DNA of 39,034 nt. Source: Chitinophagales bacterium (GTDB lineage Bacteria; Bacteroidota; Bacteroidia; Chitinophagales; Saprospiraceae). Both the position numbers and the translations under genes were made by a program. The stretch covers positions 1-39,034 of the forward strand of contig JAKSDI010000103.1 of the NCBI GenBank assembly GCA_022360175.1. The letters are read 5' to 3'. Below, piece after piece: positions 7,781-16,826 of this stretch. Below the pieces are notes generated by a model. It was given only the letters and a program-made list of their open reading frames with translations. It did not search any database and had not been told where the DNA came from. Every line of letters starts with the position of its first letter. Positions within the stretch are counted from its first letter, which is position 1.

Positions 7781-7816
7781 AAAAGCGTCATCCAAAATTA
7801 ATTGGATGGCGCTTTT
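7781..7816. terminator. Intrinsic terminator after the DUF4625 gene
   Basis: AAAAGCGTCATCCAA and TTGGATGGCGCTTTT form a 15-bp stem with one G-T pair around a short AATTAA loop, with A and T runs on either side, so it can work in both directions. The remainder of 7632-7981 shows no gene. Confidence 0.75.
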
Positions 7817-7981
7817 AAAATGTATATAAGCTTGAAGTGATATCGGCAGGAATCTGAGTTTCAACTAGAGTGTCAATTAGTTGGGGGGATATTTTGGGAT
7901 AGTACCAAATTGAGTAACAAAAAATATTACTATTATTGAGAAGGAAAATTATCATTAGATAAGTTGGTATAATTATATGAT

Positions 7982-8179
7982 ATGAAAAGTAAAAGCGGCT
8001 TCCTGTGGATTATCCTTTTTATAATGATCTTTTTACTTTCTCAAGATTATTTGTTCGTCAGCTGGGAAGGAAAACCTGCTATTTTAGGCTTTCCTAAATG
8101 GATAGGATGGTTCGCTTTTGTTCATTTATTATTTATTGCCGCTTTTTATTTTTTTGCTAGAAAATATTGGAAGGAATGA
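7982..8179 (+). CDS. Small membrane protein (DUF3311-like) partner of the symporter
   Basis: A 65-residue protein with two hydrophobic helices (about 6-24 and 41-58) separated by a loop reading WEGKPAILGFPKWIGWF. The pattern PxxxGFPxxxxW between two helices is that of DUF3311-type proteins, which are often encoded directly before sodium:solute symporters. Its stop overlaps the ATG of the symporter gene (ATGA at 8176-8179), so the two are translationally coupled. It probably stabilises or modulates the symporter in the inner membrane; no enzymatic motif is present. Confidence 0.7.
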   Translation: MKSKSGFLWIILFIMIFLLSQDYLFVSWEGKPAILGFPKWIGWFAFVHLLFIAAFYFFARKYWKE

Positions 8180-9609
8180 TTTACTTCATACTCATTGCTT
8201 ATATAGCCATTGTGTTTCTTGGAAGTTTAAGTGGAACTTCCACCAATGCCAAAACCCCTGAAGGATATTTTCTAGCTAATAGAGGCTTAGGAACTTTGGG
8301 GTTATTCTTTACAATTTTAGCAACCAACTTTAGCGCATTTTATTTTCTCGGTTTTGCAGGAGCTGGTTATCGGGTAGGTTATGCCCACTACGTGATGATG
8401 GCTTTAGGAACCGGTTTTGCCTGTATTTCTTTCTACATTTTAGGAACGAAAATCTGGACGCTGGGCAAAAAACATGGATTTATTACGCCTGCAGAATTAA
8501 TCTATCATCAAACAGGAAGTAAAGCACTACGATGGACTTTTGCAAGCATCATGCTATTATTTACTTTTCCCTATCTGGCGCTGCAAATTATTGGTGCAGG
8601 TTATATTTTAGAAAACATCACGCAAGGGGCTATTCCCTACATTTGGGGAGCAAGCATCCTAACCTTGTTTACTATTGCCTATGTGTGGATTGGAGGAATG
8701 AAGAGCGTAGCCAAAACGGATTTAAAACAGGGGCTACTCATGATTTTCTTGATGTTTGTTGCAGTTATTGTCATTAGCAATAGCTTGGGAGGCTTGACGG
8801 TAGCACATGAAAAAGTCTATGATTTGCAGCCTGATCTTTTTTCTAGGGAAGGTAAGGGAAATGCTTTTCCTCCTAAAAAGTGGTTTAGTCTATTGATCTT
8901 CTGGATGTTTTGTATTCCTATGTTCCCACAGATCTTTATGCGTTTTTACATTGCAAAAGATCTGAACACCCTAAAGAAATCGGCTCTGTTATATGGATTG
9001 ATCCCTTTATTTATTTCAATACTTCCAGTTATCATTGGAGTATTGGGGTATTTAACTTTTCCCGACTTAACTGGAAAAGGAACCGACCAAATCTTACCCA
9101 AAATGTTGGCAGCTCACAGCCCAGAATGGTTTGCAGGCCTAGTAATGACGGGCGCATTAGCCGCTTTTATGTCTACTTTGGATTCACAGTTACTAGCACT
9201 AAGTACGATTGTTACCAGAGATTTTTTATTGCCTTTTCGGAAGAATGTCGGATTGGAACAGCAAGTTCTTGTTGGCCGTATTTGGGTTGTAATCTTTGCC
9301 TTTATTGGTTTATTGATTGCTGCTCAGCCATTCGATACTATTGATGATATGGGGCGTTTGTCTTTTGGAGGCTTAGCCGTATTGTTTCCAATTACGCTTT
9401 TCACACTCCGTGGAGGTGGGGTCCCTCCATTCTTTGGCGTTCTTTCTGTTCTAGTTGGTGAATTATTATTATTAGGATTCTATTATCAAATAATCCCAGG
9501 TAAATGGCTATATGGTTTTGATAGCTCCATTGTTGTTCTGACAGTTTGCTTTGGAATTATTTTATTGGGAAAATTATTTAGCAAGCTAAGTAAGTATAGG
9601 GTCATCTGA
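8176..9609 (+). CDS. Sodium:solute symporter (SSS family)
   Basis: Inner-membrane Na+-coupled transporter of 477 residues with about 13 hydrophobic helices. Family features are the N-terminal EGYFLANRGLG segment, FTILATNFSAFYFLGFAGAGY in TM1-TM2, YVWIGGMKSVAKTD, and GALAAFMSTLDSQLLALSTIVTRD in the TM8-TM9 region, where Ser/Thr residues bind Na+ in relatives. Length is normal. The ATG at 8176 overlaps the stop of the small upstream gene; a TTG nine bases earlier is also in frame but less likely. The solute is not predictable from sequence (proline, pantothenate, sugar and carboxylate branches all fit). Confidence 0.92.
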   Translation: MIYFILIAYIAIVFLGSLSGTSTNAKTPEGYFLANRGLGTLGLFFTILATNFSAFYFLGFAGAGYRVGYAHYVMMALGTGFACISFYILGTKIWTLGKKHGFITPAELIYHQTGSKALRWTFASIMLLFTFPYLALQIIGAGYILENITQGAIPYIWGASILTLFTIAYVWIGGMKSVAKTDLKQGLLMIFLMFVAVIVISNSLGGLTVAHEKVYDLQPDLFSREGKGNAFPPKKWFSLLIFWMFCIPMFPQIFMRFYIAKDLNTLKKSALLYGLIPLFISILPVIIGVLGYLTFPDLTGKGTDQILPKMLAAHSPEWFAGLVMTGALAAFMSTLDSQLLALSTIVTRDFLLPFRKNVGLEQQVLVGRIWVVIFAFIGLLIAAQPFDTIDDMGRLSFGGLAVLFPITLFTLRGGGVPPFFGVLSVLVGELLLLGFYYQIIPGKWLYGFDSSIVVLTVCFGIILLGKLFSKLSKYRVI

Positions 9610-9644
9610 CTTTGGTACGCTCGAATATGGGTATTTGTCCAATA

Positions 9645-9685
9645 AAAAAAGCCCGCTTCCTGAATGGAAAACGGGCTTTTATTTT
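9645..9685 (+). terminator. Intrinsic terminator of the symporter operon
   Basis: AAAAAGCCCGCTTCC pairs with GGAAAACGGGCTTTT around a TGAAT loop (perfect AAAAGCCCG/CGGGCTTTT base plus TTCC/GGAA), followed by a T-rich tract. The rest of 9610-9890 holds no gene. Confidence 0.85.
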
Positions 9686-9891
9686 ATTTAGTGATCCCGG
9701 CAGGAGAAATATCAGGTCACTGAATACCTGAGAAAGTCGCTCCAACTCACTGTGAAACTTAGGTTTCTTATCTCATTTAGCTTTTAGGATATGTCAATGT
9801 ACCGGAAGATTCTGGAATATTTTTGACTGCTTTAATGACTGCTATGCTTTTATAGTCGAAGGCAGGTATTTTGCTGAAAAACAGTATCGTT

Positions 9892-11100
9892 ATGGCAAAA
9901 ATACCAAAGCCCAGGTTTAACCTGAAGGCTCCTAAAAGCAAAAAAGAGACACTCATCTTCCTGGTTTTTCGCTATCGTAGAAAACGACTACTCTATTCTA
10001 CCGGATTAACGATTAATCCAACTGAATGGGATTTTAAAACTCAGCGTCCTATTGAAAAAGAGATGCGCCCTGCCCTTTGAGCGATCCGTAAAAAATTGGA
10101 TGATTTAGATCATCATTGCCGATCTATCTATATCGATTCAAATTATGGAGTTATTTCACTTAAAGCATTCAAGGACAAGCTTGATGAACTAACAGGAAGT
10201 AAGTCTAAAAACGTTGAGCAGAAAGCATTACCGAATCTTTTTGAGTTCATTATTCAGGAAGTTGAGGAGATGGCTGCTCATGGGATGAAATATAGAAGCT
10301 TGCTACCCTATAGAAGGCATGGCAGGTATATAAAAGAATTCGCAGATTACAGAGGTTACTTCGAATTTGAAGATGTTGATTGGAACTTACGATTAGAACT
10401 GATTGACTGGCTCACAGAGCGGAATGTACAATTAAGCTATGGTAATAAGACGCTGAGTATTTTACGTCAGTTCATGGAAAGAGCCAGAAGGAAAGACTTA
10501 CACTCCAATGTAAAATACCAAGGAAATGGTTGGATGGTAGCTAAGAAAAAAGCTACAGGCTATAAAGTGATATTGACTCCATCTGAATTAGAGAAGCTCT
10601 ATAAGTTAGAGTTGTATGGAATGGAAGCGAAAGCGAGAGATTTATTTCTCATTGGCGCAGGTACAGGCCAGCGATATAGTGACTACAGCCGCTATACTCC
10701 AGACAATTTTTACCACACTCTAAATGGTGTACCCCTCCTTTCGATTATTTCTCAAAAAACAGAAATACCTACAAAAGTGCCACTGAATATTTTTCATTGG
10801 CTCATTCCTACTCTGGAGAAATATGAATACCACTCTCCAGCATTATCTATGCAGAAATTGAATGTAGCAATAAAGGATATATGCAAAACGGCGGGTATTG
10901 ACGACAAGATTTTGAAGGTAGAGCAATATATGGGCAGAAAAGCCAGAGTTGAAAAGAGCCATGTCTCTAAATACACTGAAATCGCTTCCCACACCTGCAG
11001 GAGGAGCTTTGCAACCAATCTTTACAGAATGGGCTACAAATTAGGACAGATCATGCCCATGACAGGACACGCTACAGAAATACAACTTAAATCAGTACTT
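9892..11100 (+). pseudogene. Tyrosine recombinase (integrase), broken
   Basis: Phage-type site-specific integrase of the Bacteroidota kind (N-terminal arm-type domain beginning MAKIPKPRFNLKAPK, SAM-like core-binding part, catalytic domain). Visible catalytic residues are Arg in GAGTGQRYSDY, His and Arg in SHTCRRSFATN, and His in MTGHATE. Two lesions kill it. An in-frame TGA at 10078-10080 splits it after about 62 residues (reading resumes in the same frame with AIRKKLDDLD). The C-terminal end, with the nucleophilic Tyr, is missing, because after GHATEIQLKSV the frame runs directly into a VirE-N-like domain. The start is the ATG at 9892. It once mobilised the element. Confidence 0.85.
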
Positions 11101-11971
11101 GATGTAGAGGTTAGCTGCTTTAAATCCTATAGGAGCAATGAGCCAAAGCCAGTCAATTTACTGACCTGGCTGACTTCCGATAAATATGCTGATCAAATCA
11201 AAGCATTGAGAAGCATTGCAGATAAAGGCAAAAGAGATAAAATAAAGAGTAGTCTTCCAGCCATTACAATAAGTGGTAGCTTTTATCCTATCCGAAAAGA
11301 AGAACACCTAGTCAAGCATTCGGGCTTATTATGTATTGACATAGACCCTAAAGGAAACGAGCATATCATGAACTTCCCAATGCTCAAAGAGGAGCTGTTT
11401 AAAATTCAGAATGTGGCTTATGCGGGCTTATCCGCTTCAGGGAAAGGCTTTTCCTGATTATGCCTATTGCTTACCCTAAACGGCATAGACAGCATTTCCA
11501 GGCTATTAAAAACGATTTATTGAGCTATGGGCTGGCTATCGTCTCCGCACCTCAAAATGTAGCTTCTCTTAGGGGGTATTCCTATGATGAAAATGCTTTG
11601 TTTCGTCACGATGCAAATCCTTACCGAAAATGGGGAAAGCTTAAGCCATCAAAAACACCTCCCTCATTAACAATCAGCCGCTTTCCAGAAGGCAGCACAA
11701 GAGCAAAGGTAGATGCTCTAGTTGAGCAAATTATACAAGATGGCATTGACATCACTGCTTATGAGCCGGACTGGTTTCGCCTGGCCTGCGCTTTTGCCAA
11801 TGAATTTGGAGGAAAGGGTAGGGGATATTTTCATGCGATTAGTCAGTTCATGATCGCTATGATTATGTAGCAACCGATCAGAAATATGATTATGTGATAA
11901 AGAAGCGGTATAATTTCATAAGCATAGGCACTTTTTTTAAGCTTGCGTCTAACAAACTAATACTTTCCTAG
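11094..11971 (+). pseudogene. BT4734/VirE-N-like primase-associated protein, fused and frameshifted
   Basis: The segment LDVEVSCFKSYRSNEPK onward, with LLTWLTSDKYADQI, SGLLCIDIDPKGNE and YAGLSASGKG, matches the BT4734/VirE N-terminal domain found in Bacteroidota mobile elements, usually ahead of a primase/helicase part. It lacks its own start and is joined in frame to the integrase. A one-base deletion in the T run at about 11449-11452 shifts the frame (…SGKGF then LIMPIAYPKRHRQ). A second deletion near 11849 shifts it again (…ISQF then HDRYDYVATDQKYD), ending at a TAG at 11969. The large downstream helicase domain expected in full-length relatives is absent. The piece between the lesions (11460-11870) is open for 136 codons. 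Confidence 0.75.
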
Positions 11972-12001
11972 ACTTCTTTTCTATTAATATTGATTCTTTT
12001 T

Positions 12002-12009
12002 TATATTTG
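12002..12009 (+). promoter_or_regulatory. -7 element before the HTH pseudogene
   Basis: TATATTTG fits TAnnTTTG and lies 29 bases before the ATG at 12039. No clear -33 box is seen. Confidence 0.4.
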
Positions 12010-12038
12010 AGATGTAACACAAATCCTTACACTTCACT

Positions 12039-12316
12039 ATGTCGGATTTTGAGACTAATATGAATGTTATCTGTTTGGAGTCAAAAGCTTTTAGAGCTTT
12101 GGTAGATGAGGTAGTTACTCAAATTAAAAAAGAGCAGCGAATTAAGGAAAGCCCTTGGATTAGTGAAAAGAGGCTATGCAATTACTTAGAATATCTTCAA
12201 AGGTGACTTTTAAAAAATATAGAGATGATGGTGGTATAATAATTAGCCGGATTACTGAAAAGCACTTGATGTACGACCGTAACTCAATCCTTAAATACAT
12301 AGAATCAAAAGCCTAA
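12039..12316 (+). pseudogene. Excisionase-like helix-turn-helix protein, frameshifted
   Basis: The ATG at 12039 opens MSDFETNMNVICLESKAFRALVDEV, typical of the small HTH/excisionase-like proteins near Bacteroidota integrases. As read it stops at a TGA after 55 residues. Shifting frame at about 12184-12188 restores the classical continuation LRISSKVTFKKYRDDGGIIISRITEKHLMYDRNSILKYIESKA up to the TAA at 12314. One base therefore appears to be missing inside the HTH. It would have acted as a DNA-bending or regulatory partner of the integrase. Confidence 0.7.
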
Positions 12317-12319
12317 AGC

Positions 12320-12592
12320 ATGTCAGAAGAAAAGGAAATACAGGAAGGGTTCAATGCGGGTTATTTGATTGCTAGATACCGGCCTGAATTGATGGAGCAG
12401 CTTGGGGATAGTTTGAAAGAGGTGAAATCTTCGTTTGTAGAAGGATTTAGTAAAGGTGGTGTGCAGGCGATGTGGGAGCGCGAGGCTGATCGGTCTAAGG
12501 GAATTTTAAAGTTGAAGCAGTTTTCTAAAGTTGAAATTATTAAGCCTACTAAAAGTAGGGGAAAAGATCAGGATAAGGGGATTGAGAAATAA
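12320..12592 (+). CDS. Small hypothetical protein of integrase modules
   Basis: A 90-residue soluble, charged protein starting three bases after the HTH remnant, so likely co-transcribed with it. It contains EIQEGFNAGYLIARYRPELMEQL and KSSFVEGFSKGGVQAMWERE, two short helical repeats with a shared FxxGF/FxxGY pattern, and a Lys-rich tail. Similar small ORFs accompany HTH genes in Bacteroidota mobile elements (recalled, not searched). No function is known. Confidence 0.55.
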   Translation: MSEEKEIQEGFNAGYLIARYRPELMEQLGDSLKEVKSSFVEGFSKGGVQAMWEREADRSKGILKLKQFSKVEIIKPTKSRGKDQDKGIEK

Positions 12593-12902
12593 GGCACAGT
12601 TTATTTTGAACTTGGAAAAATCTTTTGATCGAAATTTATTACGAACATATGAGTTCAAAATGCTTAAAATTAGTGTTTTGTAAAAAAAAGCTCGATATTT
12701 ATTATGAAATTTTGTTTCTGCTCTCTGTAGAGAAAAGCAAAATCCTTGAAAAACACGAGAAATGCTGTTGTGGAGGAATTTTCACCTCCGAAATTTAACA
12801 ATAACCAGTTGGTTGTTAGGTTATTTTTTGTTTTAGGTAATCCTTATGTTAAGACCTTAAGCAGGCTCAAAACTTCACTTTATCTTAAGCAAAAATCACT
12901 GC
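12593..12902. other. Intergenic stretch without recognisable gene
   Basis: AT-rich DNA between two gene blocks. An open stretch of 63 codons (12746-12937) has no recognisable motif and overlaps the end of the opposite-strand gene, so I do not call it. No convincing terminator for the minus-strand operon was found. Confidence 0.5.
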
Positions 12903-14555
12903 TCATTTCTTTTTCTTTTCCTCATCTATATATTTAGCAATCTCCTTTAACTTTTTTTCTTTTTCCTCAATTTTATGTATTTCATGAACGAATATTTCTT
13001 TCAATTCGATATTGAGGATAAGATTAAATACAGGGACATTAGAGTTGCTTTTTATTTTCTTATGATTTGATTTAAGACCATAAAAATATGATTTACTAAA
13101 TTTTTTTAATTCGTTTTTAAGTTGTTGGTCTATATAATTCATTGCCTCACTATACGACAATGGACTTTCATTTAACTCTTTTATAGTGATTGACTTTTTC
13201 TCATGTTTGTCAGGCTTTCCCAAAATCAAATCAGCAGATGCGTGTAATGGATTTTTCGTATTGCCTGCTCCTGAAAGTCTACGATATGTATCTATGCCTA
13301 GCTTTGTATCTTTTATTAATTGCAAAAACTTATTCAAAGAAAACATTTCATTTGTACACATTTCTTCAGTATAAATTCTAATACTAGCATCAAACTCTCC
13401 TTTTCTTTCTATGACTAAATCAAACTCTTTTGAGAAGGTTAAGTGATTACTTATTTTTTTTATTACATTTTTTGCTAAAATTTCTTCAATATGGTTAAAC
13501 CGGAACTTTAATACTCTAGTATTGTAGTCAGTCAATTGATATTGCCTCTCAAGGTATTCTAGTGTTGTCTCTTTTGATAAACGTTTAGGACTGTCGGATA
13601 GCTTGGGGGCGGAGAACGGTGGTTTAGGAAGTTTCCTGTTTTTGTATTTAATCTTTTTCTTAATCTTTTCTCGCCGTAAGATGTATGGTCTTTTTACGGA
13701 AGTAGAAGAGGTAGGAGGAGGGGAGGCATTGGTATTAGGTTTTGATGGAATTGAAGCTAGGGATAAAGAAGGGCGCGTCCTTGATACTTCGCTAGAGAAA
13801 GGTAAATTGACCGTAGCTCTAGACATAATAGGCTTACTTGAATGAGTGCTTAGTTCATTTTTTTTAATGCTTTCACTGAAAGCATATAAAAAATGATTTT
13901 TTTCGAGTTCGTAAATATGCTGCAACGAATCTATCCCAAAATCCTGAAACCACTTTGCTGCCAACATTTCCCTGGCAATATAGAGGCAGCTATCATTACC
14001 AGTTGAATCAACAATAATTTGCTCACACAAATCGCTGGTCCATAAACATACTTCTAGCTTAATAGGCATTATACTACTATCACTACCTAAGCAATTAGAA
14101 ATACTATATTGAATAGAGTCTAAATGGTTTCGGTTATCAACACAAGAAACATCTACTTTCGCTCCCACATCGCAATTGCTACACAAGTGGAGAAATAAAC
14201 AATAGTATAAATCTGATTTATTTATGACTTTATCATTAATAACAATTGAATCCAGACTTGGATAATGTGAGTATAATAAGTGCATCAACATATAAAAGTA
14301 GCGGCGATTTTCAGTAGTTTCTAAAGCTTTAAGCGATGTATTTCGTATTTGGAAATATTGTTGTAAGGAATCATAATGGATAATACTATTGTAAGCTTCC
14401 TCATTTAATAAGTTATAGCTCAATCCTTTTTTGAGATGAGAGAAAAAAGCGTGCTCTTGTTTTTCATTTCCTGCTGTTCTGTCATTATGTAGCCAGACTA
14501 AATTTAAAGATAGTAAAGCAATCAATACTAGACAGACGACGATTATTGTTCGCAT
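12903..14555 (-). CDS. Membrane-anchored protein of the unknown envelope operon (gene 5)
   Basis: A 550-residue protein from the ATG at 14555, with one N-terminal membrane helix (MRTIIVVCLVLIALLSLNLVWLH). It continues with a predicted extracytoplasmic region of about 220 residues containing several Cys (LHLCSNCDVGAKVDVSC). A Pro/Ser-rich, strongly basic linker follows (about 245-325, with ASPPPTSSTSVKRP and KIKKKIKYKNRKLPKPP), then a helical C-terminal part ending in a Lys/Glu-rich coiled coil (HEIHKIEEKEKKLKEIAKYIDEEKKKK). It overlaps the end of the preceding gene by 13 bases. I do not recognise the family. The basic mid-part may bind peptidoglycan, nucleic acid or acidic polymer; that is a guess. 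Confidence 0.65.
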   Translation of the reverse strand: MRTIIVVCLVLIALLSLNLVWLHNDRTAGNEKQEHAFFSHLKKGLSYNLLNEEAYNSIIHYDSLQQYFQIRNTSLKALETTENRRYFYMLMHLLYSHYPSLDSIVINDKVINKSDLYYCLFLHLCSNCDVGAKVDVSCVDNRNHLDSIQYSISNCLGSDSSIMPIKLEVCLWTSDLCEQIIVDSTGNDSCLYIAREMLAAKWFQDFGIDSLQHIYELEKNHFLYAFSESIKKNELSTHSSKPIMSRATVNLPFSSEVSRTRPSLSLASIPSKPNTNASPPPTSSTSVKRPYILRREKIKKKIKYKNRKLPKPPFSAPKLSDSPKRLSKETTLEYLERQYQLTDYNTRVLKFRFNHIEEILAKNVIKKISNHLTFSKEFDLVIERKGEFDASIRIYTEEMCTNEMFSLNKFLQLIKDTKLGIDTYRRLSGAGNTKNPLHASADLILGKPDKHEKKSITIKELNESPLSYSEAMNYIDQQLKNELKKFSKSYFYGLKSNHKKIKSNSNVPVFNLILNIELKEIFVHEIHKIEEKEKKLKEIAKYIDEEKKKK

Positions 14556-16804
14556 AAGCAATTATTGTTTTGATAGGTTCTTTCATATTCTAACTGTTTA
14601 GGTGCTGCTTCTTGCCTGGCATTAGCAAAAAAATCTCCAAAATCTAGTACGAAAAATACTTTGCGATATGCTCCTCCAATTTCTCGATTGGCTTTGGCAC
14701 CAATTAATATATCTATGTCACCTCTATACTGGTACAATCGCCACGCAACACCATATGCCCGACAAAAACCTAGTATGAAGTTATTTTTAATTAATCCACC
14801 CGATGTAAGGGCAATATGCTGATGCTGTGGTAAAAAACGGATTGCATCAATATTTTCTAATGTGGAGCTTGGCGCATTAGCAAAAACTTTGGAAAAATTG
14901 TGACTAATTGACCCTCCGAAATCTCCGTAATATTTAATTCCAGACCTTCTAACCTTTTGCCCATCTGCTTCTCCAAGAACTTTTGCACTCAAAGAGCTGT
15001 TCGCAAAAAAATCGGCGTAGTCGGAGTTCTGAAAAAAATCGGTTAAGGCTTCTAACATTAGATCAATGACTTGATATTTATAAGCCCCTGTTTTGATGCC
15101 AGATATTTTATTAGCAAACTTTATGTTACTCGCTAATTCTTTATTCTTAGCAGCATCAACCTGATCACTATTTACAAATAGAGCTATACGTAGGCAGTTA
15201 TCATTATTGTTGCAGTTTTCAATTTTTAAGATATTTCTTATCAGGTATTCTATACCAGCTTGATAACGGTCATCTTCTAATATATACTCAATTATCTTTT
15301 CTCTAATTATTTCTGTGTTGACTCCGCCATTAAAAATACAGGATCCATCTTCATGTGTAGCATTGGAGTTATAGTTATCTGCTTCATTATTCATGCAGCC
15401 GCATATTTTTTTACAGTTACCATCGTCTTCAATCGCTCTTGGATGATAAGAAGGTGAACACGTATCTGTACATGCAGCATATATGCATAATTCTGGGGCA
15501 TGCTCATTCACTTCTGGCTTGTAGTATTTCTTATAAAACTCATTTTTTGCATTAAATGATTCATCTAGGGCGTAGTTGACGGCAGCAGAGTCGAGACACC
15601 CAATTGATCGCAACGTTTTACAGCTATCAGGAGTAGAAATGATCTGATCTGGAGGGTATTTTTGCATAAACTCTAAAGCCCCCACATATAAGCTATCTGT
15701 ACAGCCGCAGTATAAGCACAATTCAGGATTATGATCATAAGTAGCAAGTAAAGGTGCCCCATTTATTGCTCTAACATCCTTACAAGTATCTTTCACGGAA
15801 CAAGCTCGTGCAAGATGGTATCTATATTTTATCCAATTTTTTAATGTATCAGTATTGGTAAGGCTAGGGTGTTTTTGTTCTATTATGCATCTCGAGAATT
15901 CATGTTCTGGCTCACAGTACTCATCCATTATCTGCATCGCTATTCTCCAGGCAGGTGCAGCTTGAGAGCAAAGACTAGTTCGCATATTATTTCTTCTTTC
16001 CGATTTAGTCCAGGCGCCTGTCAAAGAGAAATACTTTGCATCTAGTAGTAATCCCTTACTCAGTACTTGAATTAAAGTAACCTCTGAAATATTGGGGTCT
16101 TGTCCACCTACAATTTTATTAAATCTATCTAAGGTATTTAGTACGGCCATACTATCGACAAAAGTTGGTTTTTGGTAATCGTAGATATACTTTGTTGTCT
16201 CTTCAAATAGTTTACTCATGCTTTTCACCTTCACGGGTTGCTTGGTCAAACATAGATTAATGCAGTTGTTGTCATTGGTGCAGTATTTTTGGTCTGTATG
16301 AATTAAACTATCGATCCACGGATTGATGTCATCTGAATCGAACCCCAACGCTTTTTCGTGATTATTTAGGAAGTAGATATCTCTTTTAGTTTTCCGTTCA
16401 TCATATGCTAGCCTCCAGTAGTATTTACTAAGACTACAATAGTCAGCAACCAGACCTTTATTATAAGGGTGAAGTGCTTTCGCAAACTCAAATTGCTTCT
16501 GTGCTGCAAGAGCTACTGCCACGCGGTGGGACTTAGGGAGCATTTGCTTTGCTTTTGGAGAAACATTGGACAGTTCTTTTTTAATTATCATATCAAGCAT
16601 CTCAATGGTATCATCGTTCGGCGGAGCATTTTCTATTTTTCTTAATACTCTATCTAGATCACGGTTGTGTTTATTGAGTTCGGACAATAAGTCTTTAATG
16701 AAATCAACGATAGCAGGTATACCAACCGCCTGAGCTTGAACACTTGTCGTAGGAAGATGAAAAAATACAAATACGGCTATAATTGAAAGGTATTTTGTTT
16801 TCAT
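14543..16804 (-). CDS. Secreted Cys-rich protein of the unknown envelope operon (gene 4)
   Basis: A 753-residue exported protein. The start at 16804 gives a clean signal peptide (MKTKYLSIIAVFVFFHLPTTSVQAQA); an upstream in-frame ATG at 16873 would put extra residues before it and overlap the previous gene. The N-terminal third is helical (DFIKDLLSELNKHNRDLDRVLRKI). The middle carries Cys-rich modules such as ELCLYCGCTDSLYVG, GCLDSAAVNYALDES, ELCIYAACTDTC and GCMNNEADNYNSNATHEDGSC. The last is the DDGSC-type repeat common in secreted Bacteroidota proteins. The C-terminal third is unfamiliar; it may form a globular domain with ILIGAKANREIGGAYRK. Position within a five-gene run suggests a cell-surface complex. 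Confidence 0.7.
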   Translation of the reverse strand: MKTKYLSIIAVFVFFHLPTTSVQAQAVGIPAIVDFIKDLLSELNKHNRDLDRVLRKIENAPPNDDTIEMLDMIIKKELSNVSPKAKQMLPKSHRVAVALAAQKQFEFAKALHPYNKGLVADYCSLSKYYWRLAYDERKTKRDIYFLNNHEKALGFDSDDINPWIDSLIHTDQKYCTNDNNCINLCLTKQPVKVKSMSKLFEETTKYIYDYQKPTFVDSMAVLNTLDRFNKIVGGQDPNISEVTLIQVLSKGLLLDAKYFSLTGAWTKSERRNNMRTSLCSQAAPAWRIAMQIMDEYCEPEHEFSRCIIEQKHPSLTNTDTLKNWIKYRYHLARACSVKDTCKDVRAINGAPLLATYDHNPELCLYCGCTDSLYVGALEFMQKYPPDQIISTPDSCKTLRSIGCLDSAAVNYALDESFNAKNEFYKKYYKPEVNEHAPELCIYAACTDTCSPSYHPRAIEDDGNCKKICGCMNNEADNYNSNATHEDGSCIFNGGVNTEIIREKIIEYILEDDRYQAGIEYLIRNILKIENCNNNDNCLRIALFVNSDQVDAAKNKELASNIKFANKISGIKTGAYKYQVIDLMLEALTDFFQNSDYADFFANSSLSAKVLGEADGQKVRRSGIKYYGDFGGSISHNFSKVFANAPSSTLENIDAIRFLPQHQHIALTSGGLIKNNFILGFCRAYGVAWRLYQYRGDIDILIGAKANREIGGAYRKVFFVLDFGDFFANARQEAAPKQLEYERTYQNNNCLCEQ

Positions 16805-16826
16805 AAGAATATAGTTTTGAAAGGGT

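Noticed and set aside
9691-9710. GTGATCCCGGCAGGA looks like the 3' end of a tRNA on the minus strand, a possible integrase attachment site.
   Set aside because: Only about 15 bases fit, no T-loop or anticodon arm follows, and no second copy was found in the window.
12746-12937. 63-codon open frame MKNTRNAVVEEFSPPKF.
   Set aside because: No motif, no ribosome-binding site, and it overlaps the end of the opposite-strand gene.
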